A stretch of DNA of 64,000 bases, from NCBI RefSeq assembly GCF_000699445.3, contig NC_067201.1, forward strand, positions 20,005,001 through 20,069,000. Direction: 5' to 3'. The position numbers and the translations under genes are program-made. The notes below the pieces were generated by a model. It had not been told where the DNA came from and did no database searches. It worked only from the letters and a program-made list of their open reading frames with translations. Numbering within the stretch: the first letter of the stretch is position 1; each line of letters begins with the position of its first letter. This DNA comes from Schistosoma haematobium. Its lineage: Eukaryota > Platyhelminthes > Trematoda > Strigeidida > Schistosomatidae. Shown here piece after piece: positions 35,901 to 47,045 of the stretch.

Positions 35901-38665
35901 GCGGTTTTCAGATCTTAGCAATAAGAAATGAAACTCAGGATCTTCATCTCAATGCTTTAATTTTAAATTACTGAATTGAAATTTAGTGCCTCAAATTTCT
36001 AATTTCGGTTGATAGGTGATATACCACAACGGTCATCCAGTACGATCGGTTAGTAATTGACACACTCACGATATAGTTGAACTGAACTCCAGCAAGTTAT
36101 AAGAGACTACCACAAATATGTGTTCACTCAATTTGCTGAACCACGTTACCACAACAAGGTGAATAGTAAAGGGGTCGAAATAATTGTAACAGTGATGAGA
36201 ATGATTCACTATCGAGGATATAGTTCGAAAAGACAGAATGTGAAGTTATGTTTGGGGAAACATTGAAACTCAAGAAGTATAACTAGAGAGTGAATATACC
36301 TGATCTATGTCACACTATCTATAATCAATAATCACAATTGTTGCTGGAATCTCAACCAGGTATTCGACATTAAAAACGAATAATCATTTCTGAGTATGTA
36401 TGGTGGTTATGTACATGATGTACTTACGATTACCTCATGTTCAATGGGTCAAATTAGGACCACTATTCTATATGTTCATTAGAAAATGTACCTACTAGCG
36501 TAAAGTAAACAAGTTAATAAATTATAGTTTATGTAGTGTTAAATCCATTTCTTTGATTTTGTTTCATTGTGCTGATTCACACTCTTCTACTCATATTTCT
36601 ATCATAAATACTGCTTATTGAGTCTTTTTTTTACCTTGGTTAATTTTGATATTCACTTAACTGTATTTACTTTTGCAATGGAGATCATTTCTCTACATTG
36701 ATAATATGTAGTCATGAAAATTTCAAATAAAGTTTTGACTGATACATTACTCCTTCTGTCGGTTTATCTTTTTGTCAAGATAAGGATTTTTATGCGCAGA
36801 ATATGTTAAAGGTTGACTGAAGTTTTACTTCTTATCAATGTGATCATATCTTCTCCTGCTATGATTTCCCTTATTTACAACCCAGCTTATTCCTATTGTT
36901 TAGTATTCTTGGACACTCGACAAGTCACCAAATCGGAACGTGGTTGAACAGGAAGGAAATTACATTCCAAATAATAAGGTTAGATGGAAGTCAGAAGCAC
37001 AATAAGAGAAATGTTATATTTTTTACATGAGAAGATTCTAGAGTCTTCTCCAGGTATTGACTAGCGCTGATTGCATAAGAACTAGTCAATCAGTGTGCAC
37101 CAACACAATCGTTCACAGAACGTGTTTTAATTCAATCTATGTCCTGCTAACACCTCCATACATTCACTTTTTGATTCTCATGCTCTTTCCAATACACTAG
37201 CTTCTTATTTATTATTCTCACTTGTTTTTCCTAGGCCACCCTATACGAAGATTTAATGCTACAAATGTAATTAAACCTCTCAATTCTATTGGGTCATTAA
37301 CTAATTCTTCACTTTTGGGCTTACCATCAGTTTTACAAAGTGTAACTAATCGAATTGGTCCCAGTAAGTGAAAATATAGCAATTGAAACTGAATTGATGA
37401 TTTATTAATGTGATATAATAGATTCATTGTCATATCACTAATTTTGTTGTCATTCCTTCTCATAAATAGTATAAAATTATACGTTGGATGGTGGGTCCTC
37501 TTGAAGATAAATGAATTGTCTTATGAACTTAAACGTTCTGTAACTTTTTTACACGCTTCATTGTGAATCAGTGTATGTGTGTAAATCGAAGCAAAAATCA
37601 TGAACGAATGATTCGTTATACAAAGGTGATATCTGAGTTGTTTTAGGAGTATTTTATTATCAGAATAATATATCAGTCATGGTTTAATAGTTTCAAGGCC
37701 TGAACTAAGGGTAGGGAGTGAAGTAGTCGAACACGTCGACAATTTCACTTATGTTGGAAGTCTGATCAGCCTAAATGGGTTGGTGTCTGACGAAATCTCA
37801 GCACAGATTCAAAAAGTTCGTTTGGCTTTTACCAACTTACGTCACTTATGGCAAAGGTGAGACATCTACGAGTATACTGCGCGGCCGTTTCTTTCTGTTC
37901 TACTTTACGGCTGCGAAACGCGGCCATTATGAGTAGATATTCGTAAGCTACTAGTATTTGACCACAGATACCTTAGAAATATTGCTCGCATCCAACAAAA
38001 GATTAGCTATGAAGGAAAGAATTTATTTCTGAAATGTAGTTTGAATTACAGTAAGATTATCATATTCACCAAGTTGTTTGTAATGAGAAGTCAGTTTTGT
38101 GTATAGTACAAGTCAAGTAAATGGTAGTAATATCACTCAACAGCGATAATGAAGACAAGTTACAATCTATAGAAGGCAACTTTATGTTATGATCTTAGTT
38201 TGATATTTCTTAAAATATGTTTTCTTTCAGATTTTTCCATGACTTTTTGTTTCGTTCACAGATACGAGGCTTAATACGCGTACACCGAATAATGCATTGT
38301 CAACTTCTAATTCTCCACGAGCACTTGCTGCATTACAGGTTGCTGCAGCTGCTCATCAAAGCTCTATTCATCATTCACATGATTCTCCTCTATGGTCAAC
38401 TCCAAATAATTTTGCCGTTGCGTTAGCTGCTGCAGCAGCAACTCATAATTTACCTCTTGCCTCAGCATTGAATTCCTTAAATTCAAGGACTCCTATTTCT
38501 GATTCACATTTACTTCCTGGACTTACCAACGCTAATAAACTGAATCCAACTCTGTTAGCAATGTTAAATTCTTCAAATCCCGTTGGACCAGTAGGTCTAT
38601 CATTACTGAGTAGTATTATTCGAAGTAATGTTTCTGGAAAGCATCCTAATAATCCATGGCATTGA
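26659..38665 (+). CDS. METTL14: METTL14, m6A RNA methyltransferase non-catalytic subunit (9 exons, complete)
   Basis: Exons 26659-26909, 28205-28511, 31353-31440, 31671-31900, 33259-33351, 33877-34209, 35220-35550, 37235-37363 and 38262-38665 join in frame to 722 codons including TGA; every intron is GT-AG. Family knowledge: METTL14 pairs with METTL3 in the nucleus, binds RNA and scaffolds N6-adenosine methylation of mRNA. Seen: N-terminal Arg-rich helix ([14 protein letters not shown]), the MTA-70 fold from about residue 187 to 475, the METTL14-type EPPL motif at 270-273 in place of METTL3's [52 protein letters not shown] and the end mark [13 protein letters not shown] (472-484). Odd: the tail after residue 484 is about 237 residues of Ser/Asn/Ala/Pro-rich low complexity without the RGG repeats of vertebrate METTL14, so the protein is much longer than the roughly 456-residue human one. 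Start chosen because the first Met precedes the conserved Arg-rich helix. Introns hold transposon fragments. Confidence 0.97.
27770..27835 (-). repeat. Family D tRNA-like fragment in METTL14 intron 1
   Basis: On - reads GGTTTAGTGGTTAAGGCGTT with a B-box-like GTTCGACTTTC. Similar to 55965-56100. No ribozyme seen. Confidence 0.4.
28205..28511 (+). CDS. METTL14: METTL14 exon 2
   Basis: Follows a pyrimidine-rich tract ending ACAACAG; donor GTATGA at 28512. Poorly conserved linker ending in FTGSAAFLK, which corresponds to the segment just before the GTQ start of the human core. Contains a Ser/Asn/Asp-rich stretch. Confidence 0.9.
30385..31265 (-). mobile_element. RTE-like element 2, 3' end, split by element H
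   Basis: 30905-31265 codes the C-terminal region of the reverse transcriptase ORF ([28 protein letters not shown]); 30385-30617 is the end of the ORF and the 3'UTR. The two are contiguous in the 51.7-55.6 kb copy. Lies in METTL14 intron 2, antisense to the gene. Confidence 0.85.
30618..30904 (-). mobile_element. Hairpin element H, copy 2, nested insertion
   Basis: Inserted into the RTE-like element; flanked by TATACACC on both sides, a candidate target-site duplication. Keeps the CTACTTAT/ATAAGTAG hairpin. Confidence 0.75.
31353..31440 (+). CDS. METTL14: METTL14 exon 3
   Basis: Encodes [20 protein letters not shown] onward, nearly identical to the human METTL14 segment. Acceptor TTATGTAG, donor GTACGT; ends one base into a Gly codon. 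Confidence 0.96.
31671..31900 (+). CDS. METTL14: METTL14 exon 4 (EPPL motif)
   Basis: Acceptor ATTTCAG; encodes [22 protein letters not shown] and [17 protein letters not shown] sits where METTL3 has its catalytic DPPW. Donor GTTAGT at 31901, phase 0. Confidence 0.97.
33259..33351 (+). CDS. METTL14: METTL14 exon 5
   Basis: Acceptor GGTATAG; 93 bases encoding [15 protein letters not shown] and [13 protein letters not shown]; donor GTAAGT. Phase 0 at both ends. Confidence 0.96.
33877..34209 (+). CDS. METTL14: METTL14 exon 6
   Basis: Acceptor TTTCTAG after a T-run; 333 bases encoding [19 protein letters not shown] through [10 protein letters not shown], the best conserved part of the MTA-70 domain. 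Donor GTGAGT, phase 0. Confidence 0.97.
35220..35550 (+). CDS. METTL14: METTL14 exon 7
   Basis: Acceptor ATATTAG; begins [16 protein letters not shown] and reaches [13 protein letters not shown], the end of the conserved core, then runs into a Pro/Ser/Thr-rich tail. Donor GTAAGT. Confidence 0.96.
37235..37363 (+). CDS. METTL14: METTL14 exon 8 (tail)
   Basis: Acceptor TTCCTAG, donor GTAAGT; encodes [16 protein letters not shown] and a Ser/Leu-rich stretch. No conservation with human METTL14; supported by phase and splice sites. Confidence 0.85.
37690..38015 (+). mobile_element. RTE-like element 2 fragment in METTL14 intron 8
   Basis: Matches 54675-54985 (GGGAGTGAAGTAGT, ACTTATGTTGGAAGTCTGAT), part of the reverse transcriptase ORF. 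Truncated at both ends, with frameshifts. Confidence 0.85.
38262..38665 (+). CDS. METTL14: METTL14 exon 9 (tail and stop)
   Basis: Acceptor TTCACAG restores frame from exon 8; encodes an Ala-rich tail ([23 protein letters not shown]) ending HPNNPWH and TGA. An earlier acceptor-like CTTTCAG at 38224-38230 would give a different frame and is less likely. Confidence 0.85.
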
Positions 38666-39065
38666 ATCTTTTTTGTAGTTATGTATCATTATTTTGATGT
38701 TAACTGTTATATTTTATTTATATCCCAACCAAATAACAAGAAACTTACTTACAACTGTTACTCCTCCATCCAACCCTGTCCTAAGCAATTCCTTCCAGTC
38801 ATCAATCATCCTTTTCATATCTGCTTCGATTTCCCGACGTAATGTGTTCTTTGGTCTTCCTCTTTTCCGCTTCCCTTCAGGATTCCAAGTTAGGGTTTAC
38901 CTCGTGATGCACTTTGATTATTTGCGTAATGTATATCCTATCCATTTCCATCGTCTTTTCCTAATTTCTTCTTCAGCTGGAAGCTAGTTTGTTCTCTCGC
39001 ACAGAAGGCTGTTGCTGATGATATCCGACCAATTGATGTTGAGTATCTTGCTTAGAAAACTATGC

Positions 39066-40418
39066 TTAAATAGTTGTATATTCTTGATGATGGTTGTAGT
39101 AGTTCTCCAAGTTCCAGCTCCATGCAGTAGGACCATCTTTACGTTCGTATCGAAGATTCTGACTTTGATATTGGTTGAAAGTTGTTTTGAGTTCCATATA
39201 TTCTTCACTTGTAGGAATGCGGCCCTTGTTTTGCCCATCTGGTCCTCCTTGTTCATCGATGATGCATCCCAGGTATGTGAAGGATTCTACATCTTCCAGA
39301 GTTTCGCCATCAAGAGTGATTGGATTGGTGTTCTCCGTGTTGTATTTGAGGACCTTGGTTTTCCCCTTGTGTATGTTGAGGCCTACTGATGAAGAGACTG
39401 CTGCTACACGATTTGTCTTAATCTGGATTTGTTCGTGTGTATGAGATAGGAAGGCTAGGTCATCTGCGAAGTCCAAACCGTCTATTTGTTTCTGAGCTGT
39501 CCATTGTATTTCATGTTTTCTCTCCGATGTGGAGGTCTTCATAATCCAGTCGACCACCAGAAAAATGGGGAAGGGGGAAAGTAGACAGCCTTGTCTGACT
39601 CCGGTCCTTAGTTGGAATGGATCTGTCAGCTGCGCTCCACGCACGACTTTGTAGTGTAGTCCGTCGTATGAGTTCCTTATAATGTTGACAATCTTCTCAG
39701 GAACTTCATAGTGTCGAAGAAGTTTCCATAACGTTCTCCTATCTGCACTGTCAAATGCCTTTTCATAATCAATGAAGTTGATGTACAGAGACGATTTCCT
39801 TTCAATTTATTGTTCGACGATAACCCATAGTGTCGCAATTTGGTCTGTGCATGACCGGTCCTTACGGAATCCAGCTCGTTGATCTCGAAGTTGGGCGTCT
39901 ATTGCGTTTTTCATCCGGTTCAGCAACACTCCGTTAAAGACTTTCCCTGGTACTGACAGTAGCGTAATGCCTCTGTAGTTTTCACATTTGCTCAGATCTC
40001 CTTTCTTTGGAATCTTGATGACGTGTCCTTCTTTCCAGTTCATCGGCACTTGTTCCTCCACCCAAATCTTTTTGAATAGGTGAAGCATGTTTTTAGTTAA
40101 TTCGATGTCTGACTTCAGTGCTTCAGCTGGTATATTGTCGGGTCCTGCTGCTTTCCCACTCTTGATTCGTCTGATGGCCATTCTGATTTCTTCCGTCGTT
40201 GGTGGATTGACATCTATAGGAAGATCTGAGTGTTCTGCTTCGATGTCCGGTGGATTCATTGGAGCCGGCCTATTCAGGAGTTCCTCGAAGTATTCTACCC
40301 ATCTGTTCCTCTGTTGTTGAATTTCAGTGATTGGTCTGCCTTCTTTATCCTTGACCGGTTTCTCTAGTTTACTGTATTTCCCTGCTAGTTTCTTCGTTGT
40401 ATCGTAAAGCTGCTTCAT
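39066..40418 (-). pseudogene. Reverse transcriptase region of the RTE-like element
   Basis: Two parts in one frame separated by a TAA at 39807-39809. Motifs: GKAAGPDNIPAEALK, ENYRGITLLS, AGFRKDRSCTDQI, GVRQGCLLSPF, DFADDLAFL (catalytic), FTYLGCIIDEQGG. Confidence 0.92.
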
Positions 40419-40939
40419 ATTTCCTTCTCTAGTAGCTTTTTCGCTGTCGTTGCTAGTTCTTCCACGTACTTCTTGTCGGCTCTAATGCTCCTCTTCACTT
40501 GCTTGTTTGCTTCTGTGTATTCAGCTTGTGCTTGGACTTTCTCTGCTCGTGTTCGGCTGTTGTTAATTGCTGCCTTCTTCTTCTTCCTTTCTTTAATATT
40601 ATCCAGAGTTTCTATAGAGATCCATTCCTTATGATGATGCTTGTTGAGGCCCAGAACCTCTTGACACGTTGAAGTTAATGCTTCTTTGATATCCTCCCAG
40701 TTGTCCTCCATAGTAGTTTCTTCTTCCTTCAGTAGATCTTGTAAGGCTTGGAACCTGTTGTTGAGAGCTATCTTGAATTCGTTGATTTTGTTAGTAGCTC
40801 GAAGGAAGGCTGTATTGAACCTTTGTAATGCTGTTTGTCCACTTGTCCAGTTCTTCCTTAGCTTCAGTTTTAAATTGGCCACAACTAGGTGGTGATCTGA
40901 AGCTATGTCAGCTTCTCTCCTGGTTCTCACATCTTCCAT
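40415..40939 (-). pseudogene. Endonuclease-RT linker of the RTE-like element
   Basis: Begins in the endonuclease end (ASDHHLVVANLKLKL, the SDH catalytic motif) and continues into a Lys/Glu-rich linker; overlaps the RT frame by 4 bases, a frameshift. Confidence 0.85.
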
Positions 40940-41128
40940 TGTCCTTCGGAATTTTTTATTGATGCAAATATGATCTGTCTGGTTCTCTGTAGTGTGATCC
41001 GGTGAGATTCATGTAGCTTTGTGTATACGTTTGTGTGGAAATATTGTGCCCCCTATGACCAATTTGTTGAATGCACACAGATTTGCAAATCTTTCCCCAT
41101 TTTCGTTTCTCTCTCCCAGTCCATGTCG

Positions 41129-41600
41129 TCACATGATATCTACATATCCAGTGTTGTCTATTCCGACTTTGGCATTTAGATCTTCCATCAGAATGGTGAG
41201 GTCGTTTCTTGGGCACTTCTCTATGATTGACTGCAGCCGCTCGTAGAATTGATGTTTAATGTCGTCGTCGCTATCATTGATGGGTGCATAACATTGGATA
41301 ATATTCATTTGATCCCCTCCTTTGTTTTGAATGATGCTTTGATGATTGTGGATCCGTGAGATTCCCATCATAAAAGTGCATTTCGTGTTACTTTGGACAG
41401 CATTAGAGCAACTCCCTGAGTGTGTGGAGCATTCTCCTCTTCATAACCGGAGTATAGTAGCATCTCCCGTATTTAGCCTTTGTTGTCCAGCTTGGGTTCA
41501 ATGGGTTTCGCTGATTCCCAGTACTGCCAAGTTGTATCTCCTCATTTCCGTTGCTATTTGACTGGTCTTCCCTGTCTCCCACATTGTTCGGACGTTCCAT
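41129..41600 (-). pseudogene. Endonuclease region of the RTE-like element
   Basis: Readable pieces: IIQCYAPINDSDDD, NDLTILMEDLNAKVG (the N-A-K-V-G motif of these endonucleases). The N-terminal part is out of frame. Confidence 0.85.
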
Positions 41601-42004
41601 GTACCTATAAAAATGTTTGCTCTGGTTGTTAGAAGAGGTATCGACCTCGTGGCTTCCGAAGGAACTAGGCTTTCACCAGTAGGCGTCGTAGTTCATCTAA
41701 ATGAGGACCTTCTAACTCCCAGGGCAGAGTTTAAATGGTTTGAATTATTTTTCTAGTTAGCATTTTTTAGCGAGTTAGTTTTCTACGGGATAGGGTCGCT
41801 AACCCCATGCCCAACCGTTCTTCTTTACCCGGTCTTTGGGCCGGCAGTAACTCTAGAAGAGCTACAGGCGGAGTTAAATAGTGGAAAATACTTCTCCATC
41901 ATCAAAAACTATAATACTAAGCAAACGTTATGTTACTCACTGAAAATTGGCTACTTTTGTCACTTTTAAAATTGCTATTTTTATTAGTCAGTAATATCTT
42001 ATAC

Positions 42005-42090
42005 TTAGTTACACACGCCTGTTACTTCTCGTGGAGGAGCATAGGCCGCCCACCAGCACTCTTAATCCAACCCTGTCTTAGGCAAATCTA
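42005..42090 (-). mobile_element. RTE-like 3' tip
   Basis: ACGCCTGTTACTTCTCGTGG and GGCCGCCCACCAGCACTC match the family 3' end. Confidence 0.65.
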
Positions 42091-42794
42091 ATACTTAGTT
42101 GCATGTATTCACGGATCACTGAAGTAGGTTAATAGTGAGTCACATGTTCGAATTAGCATCTATAGGAAATTAGATTCATGACAAACGTATTCACGTTTAA
42201 AATCTGATGATACTGGTCTTTTCCTATTTACTCCGTTTCTTCGTCCATTTTCCTGCATGTTCTGGAACAGTTTTCAACTTCCATTTATAATGTCGATAAT
42301 CCAAACCAAGATTTCCTTCTCTTCGTTAAAAACTTCAAACAAGACGTTAAAAATCTCGGATCATTTTAATTAGTTACTGGGTCTTGTTATGATCGCATTC
42401 TTGATACTCTAATATTTAATTAATGTAAGGTCAGATTTTATTGCTGTGCTCGAGTTCAGTGGAGTTTTCATCAAACCCGTTTCCGGACAGATACAATGTA
42501 CACGTCACTGATTACTGCTCCATTTGGTCCGATGTTTCGTGGTTTCATAAATAGTGATTTCATCATTCATGCGCTGAAGAATCTATTCTTCCTCCAACAT
42601 GGTCTTGCAGTCCTTTTGACTCATAATGATCACATGTTGCAAATACGTTGAAAGTTACAGAATAATAAATCAGATTCTCTGTTCCCATCATTGTTTTAAT
42701 GACCTAGCACAGAATTTTAGAAATACCTTAAAAACTAATGCAAACAACTGGCTGGGGGTGGTAGATATTCTTCCGTAATGTAGAATTGGAAAGT
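42091..42794. other. Spacer, no feature seen
   Basis: No ORF or repeat recognised. Confidence 0.45.
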
Positions 42795-42885
42795 AATATT
42801 ACTTACGCCTGTTAGCTCTCGTGGAGGAGTTTGTTAGTATCTCGAAGGAAGGCTGTATTGAACCTTTGTAATGCTGTTTCCACAG
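42795..42885 (-). mobile_element. RTE-like chimeric fragment
   Basis: 3' tip (TTACGCCTGTTAGCTCTCG) joined at GGAG to an internal piece matching 40789-40841 (CTCGAAGGAAGGCTGTATTG). Confidence 0.7.
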
Positions 42886-43739
42886 TTGTTTGTTCTCCCA
42901 TAGCATCTGTTATGGTAACAGATATCACATTTTTGTAACGATAATTGCAAGAGCGCATTCTTTTGTAAGACGCACTCGCTTACTTATATTCTGACTTATC
43001 CTCTTCTACCTGTTCACAATATACTCTTGCAAAGTTAATTTCACCTTCATTACCTCACACAAATTTCCCAATGATATTATCAGATTGATCTAAAAGGCTT
43101 AATATCAAGCTTCATGTTATTTTTCATCAAGTATTTATTTTTTTAATAACAAAATCCCTTAGGACTTTCGTTTATACGCTAAGTTTTCAGATCATAACCT
43201 ATAATGCTTTCCGGTCTCGAATTATTTCCCATACCTCTCGGTACGAAGTGGTGAATTAGTCATCGTTGATGTTAATGGGCGTGTACATGTTCATTTGAAA
43301 TAATTTTGTTATAGCTTTGAGTTCCGATTGTCTCTTCGATTCCGTTTCACTTTTAGTTGACTGTGCTAGTTTTTGATTTACTTAACCATATATTCTAGCA
43401 CCTGTCGTATCGAACAACCGAATTACTTATTATTCTTGATCTATTTGATTTATACAAAGGAGATGGATACTTTACTGAATAATTTTAGGTAACGCTTATT
43501 GCGACTGACAAACTAATTGCTGCTCATCTTTGAGGGAAATTAATATAAAATTGTTCCTTGCGGAAAGGCAACATTATTTTCCATCCATGATTTGAGTACC
43601 TTCTGGGTGTACAAAACAAGTTTAGAACAATTTGGGTGCTCATTACCCATTTGATTCTTGATTTCTTATCCCTGTGGGTACATAACATACACTAACATTC
43701 ATGTGGAAACACGTGGTAGAAAACAAATCCTCGAAAGAA
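42886..43739. other. Spacer, no feature seen
   Basis: No ORF or repeat recognised. Confidence 0.45.
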
Positions 43740-43880
43740 ATAGTTCTGTAAGTCTTCGACATTGATGATGACCTCGTTATTTGAACTGGTCACACCTAGC
43801 TGAAGGCGTTTGGCACCACGTGTGGATAATCCGTGCTACGCATCCCTTGCGACTGCTACCAAACTCGGCGATGCTACAAT
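43740..43880 (+). repeat. Gypsy LTR-like fragment
   Basis: AATAGTTCTGTAAGTCTTCG to CATCCCTTGCGACTGCTA matches the first half of 45353-45690. Confidence 0.65.
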
Positions 43881-44662
43881 TTATGGAGGAACCAATCAGA
43901 TTAACAATGGCGGGTCTTGAATTTTGGTGCGAAATTAACTAATTGATTTGGCTAAATAGTTATGGCATTACAGTTCGTACCAATTCGTGATTAAAACCCT
44001 AAATCTAATCCCAACCCTAAGCGTCAACTGTAAATATTAATCGTAATTCCTCACATGGGTTTATAACCCTCACTTAGCTGTAGTACGTAGGTAGACATTC
44101 TTAAGGTTCTGATCGTAATACAGTGTATTCAAGTATACTAATAGTGTTTTCCCTATTTTTCCTACTGGTTCATACGTAGCTACTTTTGTATGTCTTAGAT
44201 ATATATGTTAGGGTTGAAGCTTCACGAGTTCACTTAATCTGCGAATGAGTTCATCAATTGGCCTATTTGCACATTTAATCGATAAGATGAAATTACAAAA
44301 TATGAGTTTTGGGGATCTATCGTCCCCAACACTATATAAGGACTTTGGTTGTACACATAAAATTCAAAGCAATCACTTTTTCAATCAGCTTAGCAAGATT
44401 CCACGTAGATCACATTTCTTCAACAAAACACAGGCATTGTTGAGTATGACTTTATGGATATTCTGTGGGTAATATTTTTATTATCTGATTGATGTTTACT
44501 CTCGCGTAACTATTATTCTTTTCGCGAAGTGCTACAAAATATGCTTCTAACTGAATCGTCATTGTTTCGTGCGGCTTTACCTCTATAGACAATTAAATAT
44601 GTTCGTGTTCTCAGTAATCTTATATCTTATCAATCTTTTAATATTGAGCTAATAAGTTCCGT

Positions 44663-44765
44663 GGCGGTGAATAACTCCCTAAAATAAATAGCTTTATAAG
44701 TATATGGTGCTGATGCTGGCCTTGTTAGTTTTAGTCAATACAATCAACTTAAGACCCGAGACCAA
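44663..44765 (+). repeat. Gypsy LTR-like fragment
   Basis: GTGGCGGTGAATAACTCCC to TTAGTTTTAGTC is a diverged start of the same LTR-like repeat. Confidence 0.55.
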
Positions 44766-45352
44766 GCATACTATCGGATCAAAACATGGCCTAAAGTAAA
44801 TCATTTCTTCCACGATTCGCACCCGAATTCTCTATCTCCGTTTATGTAAAGCTGACAGTTTCAGTCCTCATAGTGGATTAAAATGGAAAAACCTACATAA
44901 GGCTGACAAAGATTTACTTCTCACTCAGAAACAAACCTCAAATGAATATTGTCAACATGGTATGGACGTAACAGTTTGATCTAACTCTGGATCTACTATG
45001 AATTTATATTAAATATATTATTGTGCCGTCAAGTTCGAGTACACTCGCTTAAGCTTTTTATAAATCAATACCGCTAACTATCATGGATAGGCGAATCAGT
45101 ATGGACAAGCATGACTTCGAGGTTGGGATACATAAATAAGATAGCCACATCACGGTGCGTAAACTTGTAAATTAGATCTATCAGTCCGTTAGTTTATATA
45201 ACTTAGCCTATAATAATCATAGTCCCAGAAATCACACCCGGTTCCCATCTTATTACATGACATAAGTGAATTACAATTTGTTTCGCTTTAAACGGTTCAA
45301 AATATTTACGGTAAGAATGTGTGCTTCTAAGCATTTATGTCTGAATGCATGT

Positions 45353-45690
45353 AGCGGTAAATGAATTCCGGAAATCAATAGCTCTGTAAGTTTTCGACAT
45401 TTGATTCTGGCCGCATAAGTTTAACCGGAATCACCTCAATACGCTTGGTCACGCATCTGCACCAGTGGGTACGCTGTGCTCCACATCCCTTACAACCGCT
45501 AGTCAGCTTAAATTAGTCCATTCCCAATACATCGATAACCTATCAAGTGTATCTCCGAACCTCTTCTTTTCTGACTCCTGATGTGACTAGGTTGGCACAT
45601 TTCGATTATAAAATGTGTTACTGGTAAGGGCGTTGTCAAACTCCGACTACTTGTGGCATCTACATGTACTTCGGGTTGATTACGCCCCCA
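45353..45690 (+). repeat. Gypsy LTR-like copy, most complete
   Basis: About 335 bp from TGTAGCGGTAAATGAATTCC. Likely a solo LTR; no internal region adjoins it. Confidence 0.7.
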
Positions 45691-46762
45691 AGCGATTCCA
45701 GAACATTCTTCGAATAAAATGACTTCCGTAGCATATGCATGTGTGCAAATTATCTATTATCTTCCCAGCATGTCAGATAGGGTCGGGAACCATATGTTTG
45801 TAAAAATAAGCTGGAGATGTAAGTCATACCGAATGTCCGTTGCCGTGAGTCGGTTCCTATATTTTTTTCCAACCAAATACTGAATCTAAGACAACTGACT
45901 AAGAATCTAACATAAACATCGTCCGTCCTACTAGACACTCAGAAAGCTTTATAGGAGCCAGGTCAAAACTCATTTAAACATAAATAGACTTAAGGTAATA
46001 CTATAAATACATTTGTAGTAATAAAAAGTCCTTCAAAAAGAAGTCACTCAATCCACACTTACTGGGGAAAATTGGGTGTAGATAAACAGTCATTCCATTT
46101 TAAGCAATCTGTTGATGAAAGTAGATGTCTTTCTGCTTGTAGACACCTTTCTAGGTCAACTATTTTCTACTTCTGAACTTCATCGAATAAATATCTCCAT
46201 CTAAATGAGCGGTAGGTTTTTACTTGTTGGGAATATGTTGAGTATATGTAGAATAAATCGTAGTTAGATTGGTCAAGGATCTGTATCAGTGTTTTCAGAT
46301 TTTGCTTTATCTGCCGGTCTACCTTGCGAATTTCATTTGGAATATTTGTCATTAAGCAAGAATTGTCTTGGAAAACTTACGACAGGAATGTTGGCGTCTG
46401 TTGAATACTTTCAGTCCAGCAATCGAAAAAGTCCTTCCCCATCTAAAAAAGGCTTATTTAAAGATCTAGAATAAAAATATCTGATTACTTATAAGTATAG
46501 TGCCGGATTTACGGAGTTTGGTATATAAGCTCTTAGAAGCCTTAAAATCTTGTATGGAGTGAAATTCGAGGGCGTCACAAACAGCTCAAGATGCAGACTA
46601 CAGGGGGAAAATAACGATCATTCTATCTCATGCTCGTTTCTTGCCGAAATCATCGGCTCAGCATTTCGATATAATTTCAGTAGTGTCTGGATTCATTGTC
46701 TCTGAGATACAACAGCAACTATGAAAACTACAGGTTAAAGTCAAATCACACTCGTTCGCTGT

Positions 46763-47045
46763 TCTAACTTGTTGCGCGCTACTTATGTCGACAGGTATAA
46801 GTAGTATATAACATCAGTCGGAAACCTTGTCAGCAGGCTTAGATCAACTCGAAGAGGAAGCAGAAATGGAAGTACAAAGGGATTATGACTTGGAAGAAAC
46901 ATACAGGATGTGAAAGACGAAATTTTGCGATCGAATTATTCGATGTGTAGTTCTTATATTTTATCATGAGATTCTGTAATTTTTGTGCTCTAATACATTT
47001 GGTTGTCCCCACTTGTATGTTCGTTCATTACACTGGTACGTTTAT
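46763..47045 (+). repeat. Hairpin element H, copy 3 (diverged)
   Basis: Shares the order hairpin (CTACTTAT, longer loop, ATAAGTAG), middle, and TTTGTGCTCTAATACATT end with copy 1. Confidence 0.6.

Larger units (their letters stand above)
38738..41880 (-). mobile_element. RTE-like (SR2-type) non-LTR retrotransposon, nearly full length, defective
   Basis: Order on -: 5' GC-rich leader (41880-41600), apurinic-type endonuclease, linker, reverse transcriptase with FADD catalytic box, C-terminal region and a TTAC-repeat tail. Family knowledge: the endonuclease nicks target DNA and the RT copies element RNA from the nick. Length and motifs fit the schistosome SR2 group. Broken by frameshifts in the endonuclease and at 40415-40418, a TAA at 39807-39809 and further shifts toward the 3' end. 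Starts about 75 bp after the METTL14 stop, in opposite orientation. Confidence 0.9.

Noticed and set aside
44245..44472. 75-codon frame starting MSSSIGLFAHLIDKMK
   Set aside because: Begins well but matches no family I know, has no splice partners, and lies between LTR fragments.
46289..46474. 61-codon frame ending KKGLFKDLE, preceded by an acceptor-like TTTTCAG
   Set aside because: Plausible as an exon but no neighbouring exon or family match found.
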